Positions 10,701 to 21,236 of a stretch of 64,000 nucleotides of DNA are shown piece by piece. The number at the start of each line of letters is the position of its first letter. Position 1 is the first letter of the stretch. Made by a program: the position numbers and the translations under genes. This stretch comes from Beroe forskalii (lineage: Eukaryota; Ctenophora; Nuda; Beroida; Beroidae): assembly GCA_011033025.1 (NCBI GenBank), contig WFMF01000015.1, positions 248,001-312,000 of the forward strand. Direction: 5' to 3'. The notes beneath the pieces are model-generated. The model had not been told where the DNA came from. It did not search any database and saw only the letters and a list, made by a program, of their open reading frames with translations.

Positions 10701-13700
10701 GCAGCTGCTAATTACCAGTTCCCATGAGCCCAGCGCAGGATGTAAGATGATTTCATGAGACACTGGAATACTGGATACACCGGATACACTTGACTTGGCA
10801 TGAAAAACTCGTATAATGCAGGTCTGCAGCCGGCTTGGCGCCAGACTAGTATATATGGCGCGAGACCGGTGCTAATGGAGCTCTAAGCTTTATAATTAAG
10901 TTGAAGAACGGCTAGGGAATGGAATAAAATCATAGCCTTCATACGTTAAAAGAAAGCCTCCCCGAGAAACTTACCAGGAACACACCCTCCTTCTCGTCCA
11001 CCTTCTTAGCCATGAGTTTGTCCTCAGAAGCAAGCATTGTGTCTTGGAAGAACTTGATTACGCCATCGGAGTGTTCATCCGGCACCAACAAGTCTGACAA
11101 CCGGCAGGGAAACGCCTGAAAGGACAGAGTATTAGGGGCAGGACTTTAGGGGGTGAAATTAGGTGGAGGCGGCATTAGAGTGAGGTGGTATTTGGCTGAG
11201 GGGGCATAATGGGGAGGGGGCATTAGGGGGTCTAAGGGGTGGGGGTTATTAGGTGGTGTAAGGTGGCCGGGGAGGGGGTATTACCATTGATTAAGGGGTA
11301 TAAGAGGGTAGAGGTCTAAAGGGGGAGGGGGTGACAGGAGAATTCCGATTCCTCACCCCTCTCCCTTGCTACCTACCCTCGCTTCTATCATGTAACATCA
11401 CTCTACCCTCAGACATCACTCCAAAGCCCTCCTCACCCCACCTACCTGGGGCATGATGTCAGTGAAGTGGGACAGTGCTCTGATGTCCTCCTGCGACACT
11501 TCACTCTCGTTGCCGTAGTCGATGTACCGCACTTTGAGCGACTTGGGACCAGGGATCAGCACCACAGCCCGGTACCAGTACTGTTCGAACTTTGCAGCTA
11601 TTACGTCGCCGGCTGGTGAAATATTATCGAATGATTCTCAAAGAGAAGATTACAAATAACTTCTCCAGCTGGTAAAATTATAGAAATATCATCGAATGAT
11701 TCTCAAAGAGAAGATTACAAATAACTGATATATTCGACTGAAAGGCCCATTCAAGTAATACTTTTAAAACATGTTTTATTTGTTTGGGTTTGCAATATCC
11801 CCGTGCTTCCTCCCGACCTGTAGGGTTAAAGCGAGGCTGAGGCTGAGAGTCCACGTAAAAACCGTGCATGGACTCTGAGACCTGTTCGATAACCGTACTG
11901 TTGCCCGTGCACTGCACTGAGAAGTCCAGTGGTGAGGTGCCGTCACACATCAAGCACTCCATGGTGGCAGGCATTGTGACCTGGGGTGGGGGTTACCCAT
12001 ATGTGTGCAGATCGCTCGATTGATAAAGGCCTCGATAAAGACGCGCGAAATTGGGTGCTTTTTACGCAATTTATATAGAAAGTTGAAGCACGCGCGTCTT
12101 TATCGAGGCATCTGTCAATCGAGCGGTCTGCACACATATGCGTTATCTGCCGGAAAATGGGATAGCCGATAGCAGTTCGAAGGTTTGTACGATGTCACAG
12201 CTGGCTGAGCCAGCCGGCTCAGCCAGCTGGCCGGAATGACACGATAATCATACTCTGGCAGCATCACTACAAAACATCTAAATTGAGGAAAATCATTCCA
12301 GCTCCACTCAGGAACTCAAAAACTCCACACGATAAAAGTGATTTCAAACCTTTGGGAAGGAATCGAGAGTGAGTGTCTTTTCCTGAGGAAAATCCTGAGG
12401 TTCTTCCTGAGGAACCTCATTTGAATTGCCACAAACTGCACGGTGTTTGGACCAGTCTGCAAACTGACAGGTAGGTGTCTGATAAGATAGATGCTTGGAA
12501 AGTTCAGCTCGATGTCATCGAAACTGCGACTATTGTGTCACTAATTTTGGCTAATTCAGAAAATATTCAGATCTATGTCCATTGTCCAAAATATCAATTA
12601 TCGTTTAACCTGGCAAAATACCAATTATCTGACCTGCAAACTGACAGGTAGGGGAGCAGTAGTAGACTGCACCTCTGCAGGGCCCACAACTAAGCCCAGC
12701 CTCGTTACCACACAGTTCACACAGGTGGATAGTATTGTTACTCGTGTCTGTGCTAAGGTTACTTGTGTCGACTGGTTCCTTGCTGGGCTCAGGTTTTCCT
12801 TCAGAGGAAGTCCGAGGTGGCTGTTGGGAGGGCTGGGGTGACTGTCGGGAGGGCTGGGGTGACTGTTGGATGGGTTGAAATGGTTTTTTGGATGGGCTGT
12901 TGGGTCGGCAGGGACTGTTGCGTGGGCTGGGGTGGCTGTTGGATGGGCTGGGGAGTGTGACGGGAAGTTTCATCGGGTGTCTTGGACTCTCTGGGAGCTG
13001 CATTCCTCACCTAATGGGACGGAAGAAATGGGATTTAGTGTAGATAAAACTGTTAATTTGTTTTCTACAGCAATTTTAAAAACTATTCATTTCACAGGTG
13101 CTCTTAAGGGGATCATGTAAAATAGAGGTGGTATGTAAAAAGAGGCGAATCAAACACAAGACTACACCCACGCTAGCTTCAAATCTCGATGAATGGCCGA
13201 AGTTCTCTGCGTTGTTTTGTGCTTTGGGCTGAGACTTTTTACTGAGGGTTACTCCTAAGTGGGATGTTCCCATTTGGATTCCATCCAGCACAGTGATGGC
13301 TTCCTGGCACGCTTCTATAGTCGAGAACGACACAAACCCGAGACATTCGCTCGTTAATTAGTGAGTACCTTACTATTAGCATTTTAGTGATCGATTAGTG
13401 AGTAAGGAGAAGTATTGGCAATCGCATGCTGAGCTGAGAGGCAGTTGAATAAGTCCGATAAGAATATAAGAGCTTTGTTAGGCAGGATCTGGCGATTTTA
13501 GCACGAAAACGGTGAATTTTCATCCACCAAAAACGTATAAAAGGGACAATTTCAAACTTATGACCTCACTTGCAGTACATGGATTAATCATTGTACAGCC
13601 CGAACGCTCACGCCTCACAAGAACGGGTGCGGAAGGTACAACTGATACTCCAAGCACTGCTAGCACTACAAAACACAACGACACAAACCCGATCTTGTGG

Positions 13701-14212
13701 GAGAAGCCCTCTTTGAGTGGTAAAATGTTAACCCTGGTAGGGGTGAATCTGCCCACTTTGTCCCTGACAATGTTCCTCAAGCCGGCCTCGTCCAATATGG
13801 CCGGGATTCCACGGACGTGAATGGCGAAGTCGCTATTACCACCCTGCAAATAGATCTACGGTGAAAATTGAGAAATGGTCTTGACACAGGGGAGTTCCCG
13901 ACTTATCGTGACATAACAAGTAAAAGGCTATTCATTGACTGAGGTTCGAAAACGTAAGATTGTGCTTAGGTGAATTGAACATGTTTTATGAGCTCAACTA
14001 TCATCTTCCCTCACTTTTCCTACACAGCGATAAGACCAAATTTGAAGTCTTACCCTTCTGTTCCCTCTCTCCTGAGTGAAGTTTGTCTTGTGGTCGTCTT
14101 TCATGGGGTCCCAGGAGTCAAGGCTCGTCAAGTCATTAGACGACTTTTCTAGGTTTACTGGCGAGCCTGACGGACCGTTGAAAGGTTTCCATGAGCTATC
14201 TTGAGAAGGTGC
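7764..14212 (-). CDS. TDRD1-like: TDRD1-like protein: RRM, MYND zinc finger, two Tudor domains (5' partial)
   Basis: Fourteen exons, all GT-AG and in consistent phase, give 828 residues to a TGA at 7,764: 14,054-14,212; 13,689-13,843; 13,172-13,349; 12,634-12,997; 12,350-12,456; 11,818-11,980; 11,446-11,612; 10,975-11,115; 9,933-10,002; 9,498-9,742; 9,206-9,296; 8,843-9,027; 8,454-8,549; 7,764-8,129. In order: an RRM (RNP2 FAIHVRGI, RNP1 ending LGFVSF, about residues 57-135); a Pro/Gln-rich linker; a MYND finger with exact ligand spacing C-x2-C-x7-C-x2-C-x6-C-x3-C-x7-H-x3-C (about 256-294); Tudor 1 (WYRAVV...VRYIDYGNES, about 376-415); and Tudor 2 (VKFVDFGNKD, about 613-656), each in an extended Tudor context. 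MYND-Tudor proteins of the TDRD1 group bind methyl-arginine on Piwi proteins in germ granules, and the aromatic residues for that are present. Vertebrate TDRD1 has four Tudor domains, so this one is shorter. No start exon was found right of 14,212. The start of exon 4 (12,997) is the least certain boundary. Confidence 0.87.
8133..8262 (+). repeat. 11-bp tandem array (CACGTATTATA)n at a splice acceptor
   Basis: About twelve imperfect copies of CACGTATTATA fill the last part of the final intron of the Tudor gene. On the minus strand the array runs into the acceptor (AATACGTGTCAG, exon from 8,129), so the last unit is part of the 3' splice site. Confidence 0.85.
11613..11725 (+). repeat. Tandem duplication of the acceptor before the Tudor 1 exon
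   Basis: GCTGGT, an A/T stretch and then TCGAATGATTCTCAAAGAGA plus AGATTACAAATAACT occur twice, about 57 bp apart. Read on the minus strand, each copy ends in a pyrimidine-containing tract and CCAG. Only the copy at 11,613-11,614 abuts the Tudor exon; the other is a ready-made decoy acceptor within the intron. Confidence 0.85.
11992..12146. mobile_element. Short foldback MITE next to a splice acceptor
   Basis: The arms CATATGTGTGCAGATCGCTC (left) and CATATGTGTGCAGACCGCTC (right, read inward) continue through CTCGATAAAGACGCGCG to a short AT-rich centre. A related copy lies at 52,495-52,666. In the Tudor gene it ends about 10 bp before the acceptor of the exon starting at 11,980. Class unknown, no coding. 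Confidence 0.7.
12457..12652 (-). repeat. 19-bp direct repeats bracketing the intron inside the MYND finger
   Basis: On the minus strand CCTACCTGTCAGTTTGCAG ends the exon at 12,634, with the donor GTCAGA following. The same 19 bases end the intron at 12,457, where they form the acceptor. Removing the intron therefore removes exactly one repeat copy plus the intervening 158 bp. Confidence 0.9.
13326..13692 (-). repeat. 16-bp direct repeats spanning the RRM intron
   Basis: TCGGGTTTGTGTCGTT (minus strand) straddles the donor of the first RRM exon (13,677-13,692) and recurs inside the next exon (13,326-13,341), where it encodes the RNP1 core GFVS. The repeats bracket the intron. Confidence 0.88.
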
Positions 14213-15100
14213 CTGGGGATGGAAATCATTTAATTTGAAATATTTGATAAGTAGTAGAATGTACTATGTTATGGCCCACAGTTGCTTCCGTAATGTTCTA
14301 AAGATGTTCTATGTTTAAAACTGCCTCTTCTAGCGTATCGATCGCTGTAAGGTTTCAACACATTACACACATTTACAACTGTATCCAAAGTGGACCTGAC
14401 TTACAGGTCAATGTAATCGGCAAAAACTGCTATGATAAAAGCGTTCTTATCTGGAAACTATCTGAGGAATGTGCTGATTGAGTGTCAGATAGCGCGCGCG
14501 CGCTCAAAAGCACGTTTTTCTGTGATGATAATGACCCTTTGAATTGAAGAAAGGTAAAATTTTGCTAGTACAAAAAGTAACATTATGGAAGGCGCGAAAT
14601 TAAAGAAAGACTGTCACGGTGACTTTTTTAATTTATACCACCTGTGCTCCCTCCGGCTCCACCTCGTGCGTCCCTTCCCCCAACCTCCTCCTTTGCAGTA
14701 CAGCCCTCCATCATGCCCCCACTGAGCCCTGAAATTCCCCCTGCTCCTGTCTCTCTTTTTTATAGTACCATGGATTCCTTAGGCGCCCGTAACGTTCGTC
14801 GGTCAATCGAATGGAATTGGTCGATCGATCAACTCCATTGGAACGAATGATGTGTTTTGCTAGTCCCTAATGACTTGATCGTGTTTAAATGAGCAATATT
14901 TAGCTTCTTCCCTACTAGCTCAAAGATTTTCTATTTATAACACATCAGTCGATCAAATGAACGATCGAGTGTTGCAGAAACGACCAACACCCCCTCAGTC
15001 CCGAAGCCAAAATTTTGCAATTATTTTAACGAATATCGTAATATTGGTGTTATGATGATACTTTAATGCGTCTAGCGCATCCACTTTTTAATTAATTTTC
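14213..15100. other. No recognised gene; inverted GATCGA-rich stretch
   Basis: This stretch should contain the missing 5' exon(s) of the Tudor gene or their intron, but I see no exon that splices in phase. It holds an (GCGC)n run near 14,492-14,502 and a pair of inverted segments built on TCGATCGATCAA and ATCAAATGAACGATCGA (about 14,795-14,975). Confidence 0.3.
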
Positions 15101-15145
15101 CTGCCGCAGCTTTCTCACTGTGCAGGGCCCTGTCCGGAAAAAAAC

Positions 15146-15376
15146 TTGCTACTGGCTTGCTCCCCCTCCTGCTGCACACAGATCTATCCCCTGCCCAAGG
15201 TGCAACCCTTGAAGAATGGCTACCCTAAACATCCTGACTATGATGGCACCCCTGGCTACAACGGATCCCTCCTTTGTCAGGCACCTCGTAATAGAGACTC
15301 AATGCTTAATAAGGATTTCACTGTGCCAGACGCTGTACATATATGCAAAGGGGGATTCACCCTGACCAGGTGCTAG
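15146..15376 (+). CDS. Possible exon of an unidentified gene
   Basis: A 76-codon frame contains PLPKVQPLKNGYPKHPDYDG and PGYNGSLLCQAPRN, compositionally more protein-like than its surroundings. An acceptor-like CTGCACACAG precedes ATCTATCCC at 15,181, and GTAATA follows CACCTC near 15,284. I recognise no domain, and neighbouring exons were not found. It could equally be chance or part of a degraded element. Confidence 0.2.
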   Translation: MLLACSPSCCTQIYPLPKVQPLKNGYPKHPDYDGTPGYNGSLLCQAPRNRDSMLNKDFTVPDAVHICKGGFTLTRC

Positions 15377-15429
15377 CCAGTACCCTTCCTCAGAGCATGA
15401 TAAAACCTTCAACTTAGTGGGGGGAGTGT

Positions 15430-15860
15430 GACCATTGTCCCTGTCCCAATTTACTTTTTTTGAGTTTGGGACTGGTTTTTGGGACAATTGGGACAATTGG
15501 GACAAATGAAAGGTTGAAAAAATCAGTCATTTATCATTTTTTACATTGATTCAAGTTTTTTTAATCATTTAAATGAAAGTTATAGTCATACTACTGTACT
15601 AAGTACATATTTAGGTTGTGTTTGTTTGCAGTGGTCAAGTGTTCCCACTTCCTACCTATCCCAAAACCTATTATAGGGATTATAGGAAAAGACAGTGGCA
15701 GTTGCAACGCAGCAAGTGCTGCTATGTAACAGGCTGAAAGACAAAAATCACTAAATTGCCATTCAAAAACACCATCATTTGAGCCCCAGTTGACTCTGTC
15801 ACTTTTTTCCCAAATGTCCCATTTGTCACAATTTTCCCAGTCCGCATTCACTTTTTTGAG
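15430..15860. repeat. GGGACAATT / TCCCAAATG short-word repeat islands
   Basis: GGGACAATTGGGACAATTGG at 15,480-15,500 and its complement TCCCAAATGTCCCA at 15,808-15,840 flank an AT-rich core as inverted ends. The same word family forms the arrays at 17,260-17,560 and 21,960-22,260. Confidence 0.55.
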
Positions 15861-16581
15861 TCCCGGCTATTAATGTTCTGTCTTAACATTAATAGACGGT
15901 ACTAATGACTTGTATGTCACACTACACAGGAGGCCTAAACATCATTTCGAATTTTAAGGACTCTAAGTACTCGAACTGCGTATACTTTTTAGAAGAGCTC
16001 GTGAATGTCATTCCTAGGTCGTATACATTCTACGTGCAGGCGGACAGTCAATCAGTCAATATAATTGAGCGCTTCATGCATGTACATTGTACATGAAATA
16101 GTTTGGAAAACTAGTTAGGAAAAAACATTCATCGGCCAACGGCCAATTGGCCGAAATCGAGTAAAAAGGGTCAATAAGGTAGGTATTGAAGTATTGAGGA
16201 ACAAAACATTGGGAACACTTGAATCTTATGCAAAAAAGTGGAAAAAAAGGAATTTGCGTTTTGTCCTTTTTGTCTGCTTTTTTAAAAGGACAGAACTGAA
16301 AACATCAAAACGGGCATGTCTGCTTTTGGAAAGCAAACAAAACGGATATGTCCGTTATGTCCGTTTCTGTTATCACTTGTTTGTTTTCCGGACAAAACGG
16401 ATAATGAAACCTGCATCCCCAGTAAAAAAGGTCAAAATTCGTTTTGTTTCGAGTTCAATTCAAAATTCAATTATAAGGCATGCAATTAGAATATATTTTT
16501 TCCGGGGGTCGATAAAGGGGACTTCATGGAGTTCAACTATAATAACTATGACCAAATTTCAAATGATTGGTTTAAATCTAA

Positions 16582-19170
16582 ATTCCTCTTCGTTTTGATC
16601 GAGTAAAAGTGGAGGATTTTTTTCCGGGGGGTCATAAAACTAAACTAAAAACAACATCAAACTAATCAAAGATATGTCACGACGCAGCATAACACAAAGA
16701 ATAAACTTTTAATGGAACAGAAATCTCGTCTCATAAAAACCTTGACAGAATTAAAACTTACTTTTCTTGAAGAGGAGCCTGTGTTGCTTGTGTTGCCTCT
16801 GTCAGATGCTTCTTTCAACCTGAAAAATGGATATTTTAACCACAGCTTTTTGCTTGTTGGGCACCATTTCTTGTAATCGTCTTCTCCCAAAGTTCATGAG
16901 CGATCTGTTTAGGCCCAGTAGCACGTGCCAGTATTGCGTCAGTAGCATGCCATTAGCACTTCAGTATCACACCAGTATTGCGCCAATCAAAACTTACTTA
17001 AAAGCTTAAAGCCAGGACACCAGTAACACGCCAGTATATGATCTTATACAGGTGTGATACTGGCCTAGACAGATTGCTCAATTTACCTAAACCATACTAC
17101 TACTCTACTACACTAGGTAAGTAGGTCAGTTTAACTGATATTTTAACATTGAAGCAGCTGTTGTTGCATTGGAACTGCCATCTTTCTCATATCATGTGTT
17201 CAAGTGAGGAAAATAATGCTAAAATGCTGCTCACAAACACAACCATTTGAGTCCCATTTATCTTTGTCCTTAAGGTCATATTCCTCCCAAATGTCACATT
17301 TGTCCAAAATGTCACATTTGTACCAAATTTCGCATTTGTCCCAAATGTCCCAATTGTCCCAAATGTCACATTTTCCTTGTCCCAATTTTTCGAGACCCAT
17401 TTTTTCTGTTTCATGTGTCCCAATTGTCCCATTTTTTACCAGTTGCAAGTCACTTTTGAGTCCCAATTGTCCCATTTTCTCTGTCCCAATTGTCCCATTA
17501 GTCCCAAATGTCTCATTTGTCCCAAATGTCCCTGTCCCAATCCACTTTTTCTTGAGTTAGGGACAATTGGGGCAGTGGCAACCCCTCCCATATATAATAT
17601 TTATTTTTTGGTTAACTCAGCTTCGGGAAAAAATATTGAAAAAATCCAAAAAATATGCAAATGGGGAGGTTGCCTATTTGGCACTGGAGAGTAAGTACAG
17701 GAGAAAGAGTTTAACACTAACCTTGAATTAGAGGAAGAATGAAAGCCGACCTCTCATATTCATGGAGCTACTGAAAGTTTTGTCATTGAATTTGGACGAG
17801 AAAGGAAAGGCAAGGGCATGCCAGGAAAGTTAAGGAAAGGAAGGTTCAAAAGGACAGGGGAGAAGTAAGGAAAAGAAACTTCAAGGAAATTTTAAAGGAT
17901 AGGAATGCCCAAAACGAATGGAGAGGTAAGAAAAGGAAACTGTCAAAGAATTTATTAACAGTCACTCTAATTAGGGAATTTGTTAGGTGACATTATTATA
18001 GCTCATTAAGGGTGTAGGATAAGTGTGATACTCTGTATATTGGAAGTTAACCCATTGAGTATGATACTGATCACACCAAGCAGACAGTTGCAACTAGGAA
18101 ACAACTGGTCAACCTAACTGAAACTGAACAACTGGTTCATAATGGGGTTTTTAAGCCAACTGAAACTGAAACCATTTAACTGGATATTAATATTTCACAA
18201 TTAACAATTAACCAACATGCCAGTTAACGGAGTGTTTTCAGCCAACCAAAATGGAATTAATTTATTTTGTACACACCAAAATTGAACTAAACAAATTTAT
18301 AGAGAAATTGTGACCAGTCATTTGCTAGTTGCAAGACATTGTCAGATTGATTTATTTGATATATTGTGCACCAGAGTGATCACATGAGATGTGATGAATT
18401 GAACTATTGAAGGAGCAAAGTGGTGTTTTTCAATCACTTGAAAAATGGCACATTGCCATTTTTGATTGATTGAAAACGCCACAGTGCAAGTGGGTACACC
18501 ACTTAGGGAGGATTTTAAAAACATAATAAGGTGAGTTCATAATAAAAATGAATAATAATAATATTTTTAAAGCATCAAATAAACATCACTTCACATTAAT
18601 CTCAGAATGTTGTGTTGCACTATATGGAGTTCCTGAAGAAGAGATTTTTATAATCTTGAAACTGTCAGTAGAATAGTGGAGTATAGTGTGTGGGTTAGAT
18701 TACTTCATTGAAAGTTGTTTGTTTCACTGCATCAATGATCAATCACATCAAACATCAAATAAAGCACAATTTCTTTAAAATATACTACATAATTTTCGGA
18801 AATATGCCATACACGATAAATACAACATAATTCTAACATAAAAGCACAGAGTACTCGGCATGGGCACAATCCCGTTGGTTATTCTCTTCAGTCTTCCTAA
18901 GCCGGCCACCCGCATAAGTGTGTGTATGTGCCGTGCAATGCCGGCAGGAATTCTACAGACGTTGCCCGTCTATTTCTTTTGACTGGATGGCTGACTGTGG
19001 CGAGAGCGCAAGATGACGTCCAAATATAATGTGGAACGTTGCGCCGCGCGCGAGGGTAGGGTAACATCCTACAAACAGGAATACACGTGTTTATTTGTAA
19101 GATGTTACCCGACCCTCCGCCGCGCACACATCATTTTCCGCAATTACACGACCACTCCAAACTTCCGAGT
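16582..19170 (+). repeat. 2.6-kb duplicated unit, copy 1
   Basis: This stretch recurs in the same orientation as two blocks, 21,237-23,467 and 30,317-30,719, with only scattered substitutions and small indels. It starts at ATTCCTCTTCGTTTTGATCG and ends near GAGTGTTGCGCGCT. Contents are non-coding: a CCAGTATTGCGCC-type region (16,920-17,070), a TGTCCCAAATGTCACATT short-word array (17,260-17,560), an AT-rich centre and a GC-rich tail with CGCCGCGCGCGAGG. The junction between the two blocks (about 18,782) is uninterrupted here, which makes this the reference arrangement. Confidence 0.85.
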
Positions 19171-19182
19171 GTTGCGCGCTAG

Positions 19183-19376
19183 TTCCTAAGCCCGCATAGG
19201 TGTGTGTACGCGCCGCGCGCTTCCCTATAGGATCGGCCGATCGGAGGAGGATGTGAGCATGCGCCGCGCGCAACGCAAACAGGGATATACGTGTTTAGCA
19301 AGATATACGTGTCATCGTCGCGCGGCGTAGGGAAGCGCGCGGCGCGTGCACACATGCTATGCGGGCTTAGGAAGTG
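19183..19376. mobile_element. GC-rich foldback MITE (TTCCTAAGCCCGCATAGG ends)
   Basis: TTCCTAAGCCCGCATAGGTG at the left and the reverse complement of CTATGCGGGCTTAGGAA at the right are inverted ends, with GCGCCGCGCGCTTCCCTA arms inside. The same terminus recurs at about 33,831, 34,129, 34,499, 34,918, 34,955 and 52,130, so this is a dispersed family. No transposase. Confidence 0.65.
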
Positions 19377-19496
19377 CTTAGGAACGATTTAAAAAAAATT
19401 TTGCTTAGAATTTTTTATAAATTGATAATCTATAACTCTAAATTATACGCTTCTTATTGTGAGCCCAAATAACAAATATAATTACTAAATATAAGT

Positions 19497-20587
19497 ACCG
19501 GCCAGACAAATCGGCTTATACCGGGATGACGGCTTAGCCATCATACCCAATGCCACAGGTCATAAGGTAGACCAGATACGGAAACGTATCATCCAGATCT
19601 TTAAGGACGAGGGCCTGAAGATCACGGTCGAACCTAACTTGAGGATTGCCGATTTTCTGGACATTACCATGAATCTGGAAAACGGCAAGTACTCCCCCTA
19701 TATTAAGCCGAACAGCACCCCCCCTGTACGTCAACGCCCAGTCAAACCACCCACCAACCATCATAAAGAACCTCCCAACGATGATTCAGCGCCGAATCTC
19801 TGACATCTCCTGCAATGAAGAGGAATTTGACAAAGCCAAAGCTCCCTACAACGAGGCCCTGGAAAAGAGTGGGTATAATCACGACCTCAAATTCCAAGAA
19901 AACCCACCAAGCACAACTAGCAGAAAGAGGAAAAGACGGAGACAAGTATTGTGGTTTAACCCCCCTTATAATGCCAATGTGACTACTGACATAGGACGGA
20001 AATTTTTCATGCTCCTCAACAAGCATTTCCCCCCAGGCCACGACCTCCACAGACTCATTAACAAGATCTCAGTCAAGCTCTCATACAGTTGCATGCCCAA
20101 CGTCCAGAGGCTTATAACGAGCATTAATCAGAGGGCACTAAACGAAGAAAGTCTAGGAACTACCGTACCCCAAAGAACATGCAACTGTCGTAATCAGTCA
20201 GGGTGCCCCTTGCAGAACAAGTGCTTGGAAAAATCGCTTGTCTACAAGGCGTCAGTGAGCACTGACGGGCACACTTTCTCCTATTACGGAACCTCGGAGG
20301 GGGAATTTAAAAGTAGATACAGCAACCACACAAGCTCCTTCCGCCATGAAAGCAAGAAAAACAGCACGGAGCTGTCTAAGAAAATTTGGGACCTCAAGGA
20401 AGCAGGGAAGGAGTATAATGTAACGTGGGAAATTGCCAAGAAAGCGTTTCCATATCAGGGTGGGAAAAACAAATGCGACCTTTGTCTAATTGTAACTAAT
20501 CAATCCAAATTTCTGTTAAATAAAAGGACAGAAATGATTTCTAAATGTCGCCATAAAAATAAATTTTTATTGAACAGATGTTTTTAA
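19497..20587 (+). mobile_element. Penelope-like retroelement remnant (RT end plus GIY-YIG domain)
   Basis: The left part encodes the end of a reverse transcriptase, including a YRDDGL catalytic motif near 19,520 and DFLDITMNLENG. The right part (frame 19,781-20,587) has a Cys-rich cluster (TCNCRNQSGCPLQNKC) followed by a GIY-YIG-like stretch (SYYGTSEGEFKSRYSNH), the nuclease type found in Penelope-like elements. The copy lacks its 5' portion and is broken, with about one reading-frame break in the retained part. It lies between the two copies of the 2.6-kb unit. Family placement rests on motif memory, not a search. Confidence 0.75.
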
Positions 20588-21049
20588 CCATTTATCAGCT
20601 TTTTAGGTTATTTTCCGATTCCAATCACCTCAAGATTTGCCCTAAATTTTTGTCAATTTTGTCAATTTTTTCAACTTCGCAGAGACTATTTCATTTCACG
20701 GGTTTTTACCAATTTTTGAAAATTTTGAAAATTTTAATTCATTTTTCCGCTAATTTAATCACTAATTTATTCGTTAATTACCACAGGAAAGCAGTATTTT
20801 GACATTTATAAAGGAGTCAGCGGTGGTTTTTCGAAAATTGGTGTCAAATAGATTTAGCGATGCTGAAGATTGGTCTAAAAGCCATGAAACATATTGTTCA
20901 TCTATAACGTGTTGTTTCACTTTGTTGTAAACATGCGATGTTCAAATTTTGGTGTGATTTCGGCCACGGAACTTGCCCAAATTTTAACGTGAAATATGGC
21001 CAATCCATGAAAACATATAGTTGGGGCTGGCAAGCAAAGTTACGGAAAC

Positions 21050-21215
21050 TTGTCCTCAGGCCCTCCGGACATTCGGCCGTAACGGACTCGCCTCCGAGGG
21101 CCCTTCGGGCCCTCGGAGGCTCGTCTACCGTTAGGACTGCCGTATAACGAGCTCGCCCTCGGACCCTTCGGGTCCTCGGGCTCGCGCTCAGGGCCTTCGG
21201 CCCGAGCAAAAGTGG
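21050..21215. repeat. Cluster of GC-rich hairpins with TTCG loops
   Basis: CCTCCGAGGGCCC-TTC-GGGCCCTCGGAGG (21,090-21,119) is a perfect inverted pair. CCTCGGACCC-TTC-GGGTCCTCGG style and GGGCCTTCGGCCC pairs follow within 80 bp. At least four stems with a central TTCG-like turn stand in otherwise AT-rich DNA. It could be a compact repeat element or a structured RNA. Confidence 0.7.
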
Positions 21216-21236
21216 GCGCCATTCAAACCCCATTCG

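Noticed and set aside
16194-16598. 134-codon plus-strand frame
   Set aside because: It is Lys/Phe-rich low-complexity sequence built on inverted TTTTGTC / AAACGG words, with no domain or splice context.
20898-21233. GC-rich frames on both strands around the hairpin cluster
   Set aside because: Open in several frames only because GC-rich palindromes lack stops. No homology or splice sites.
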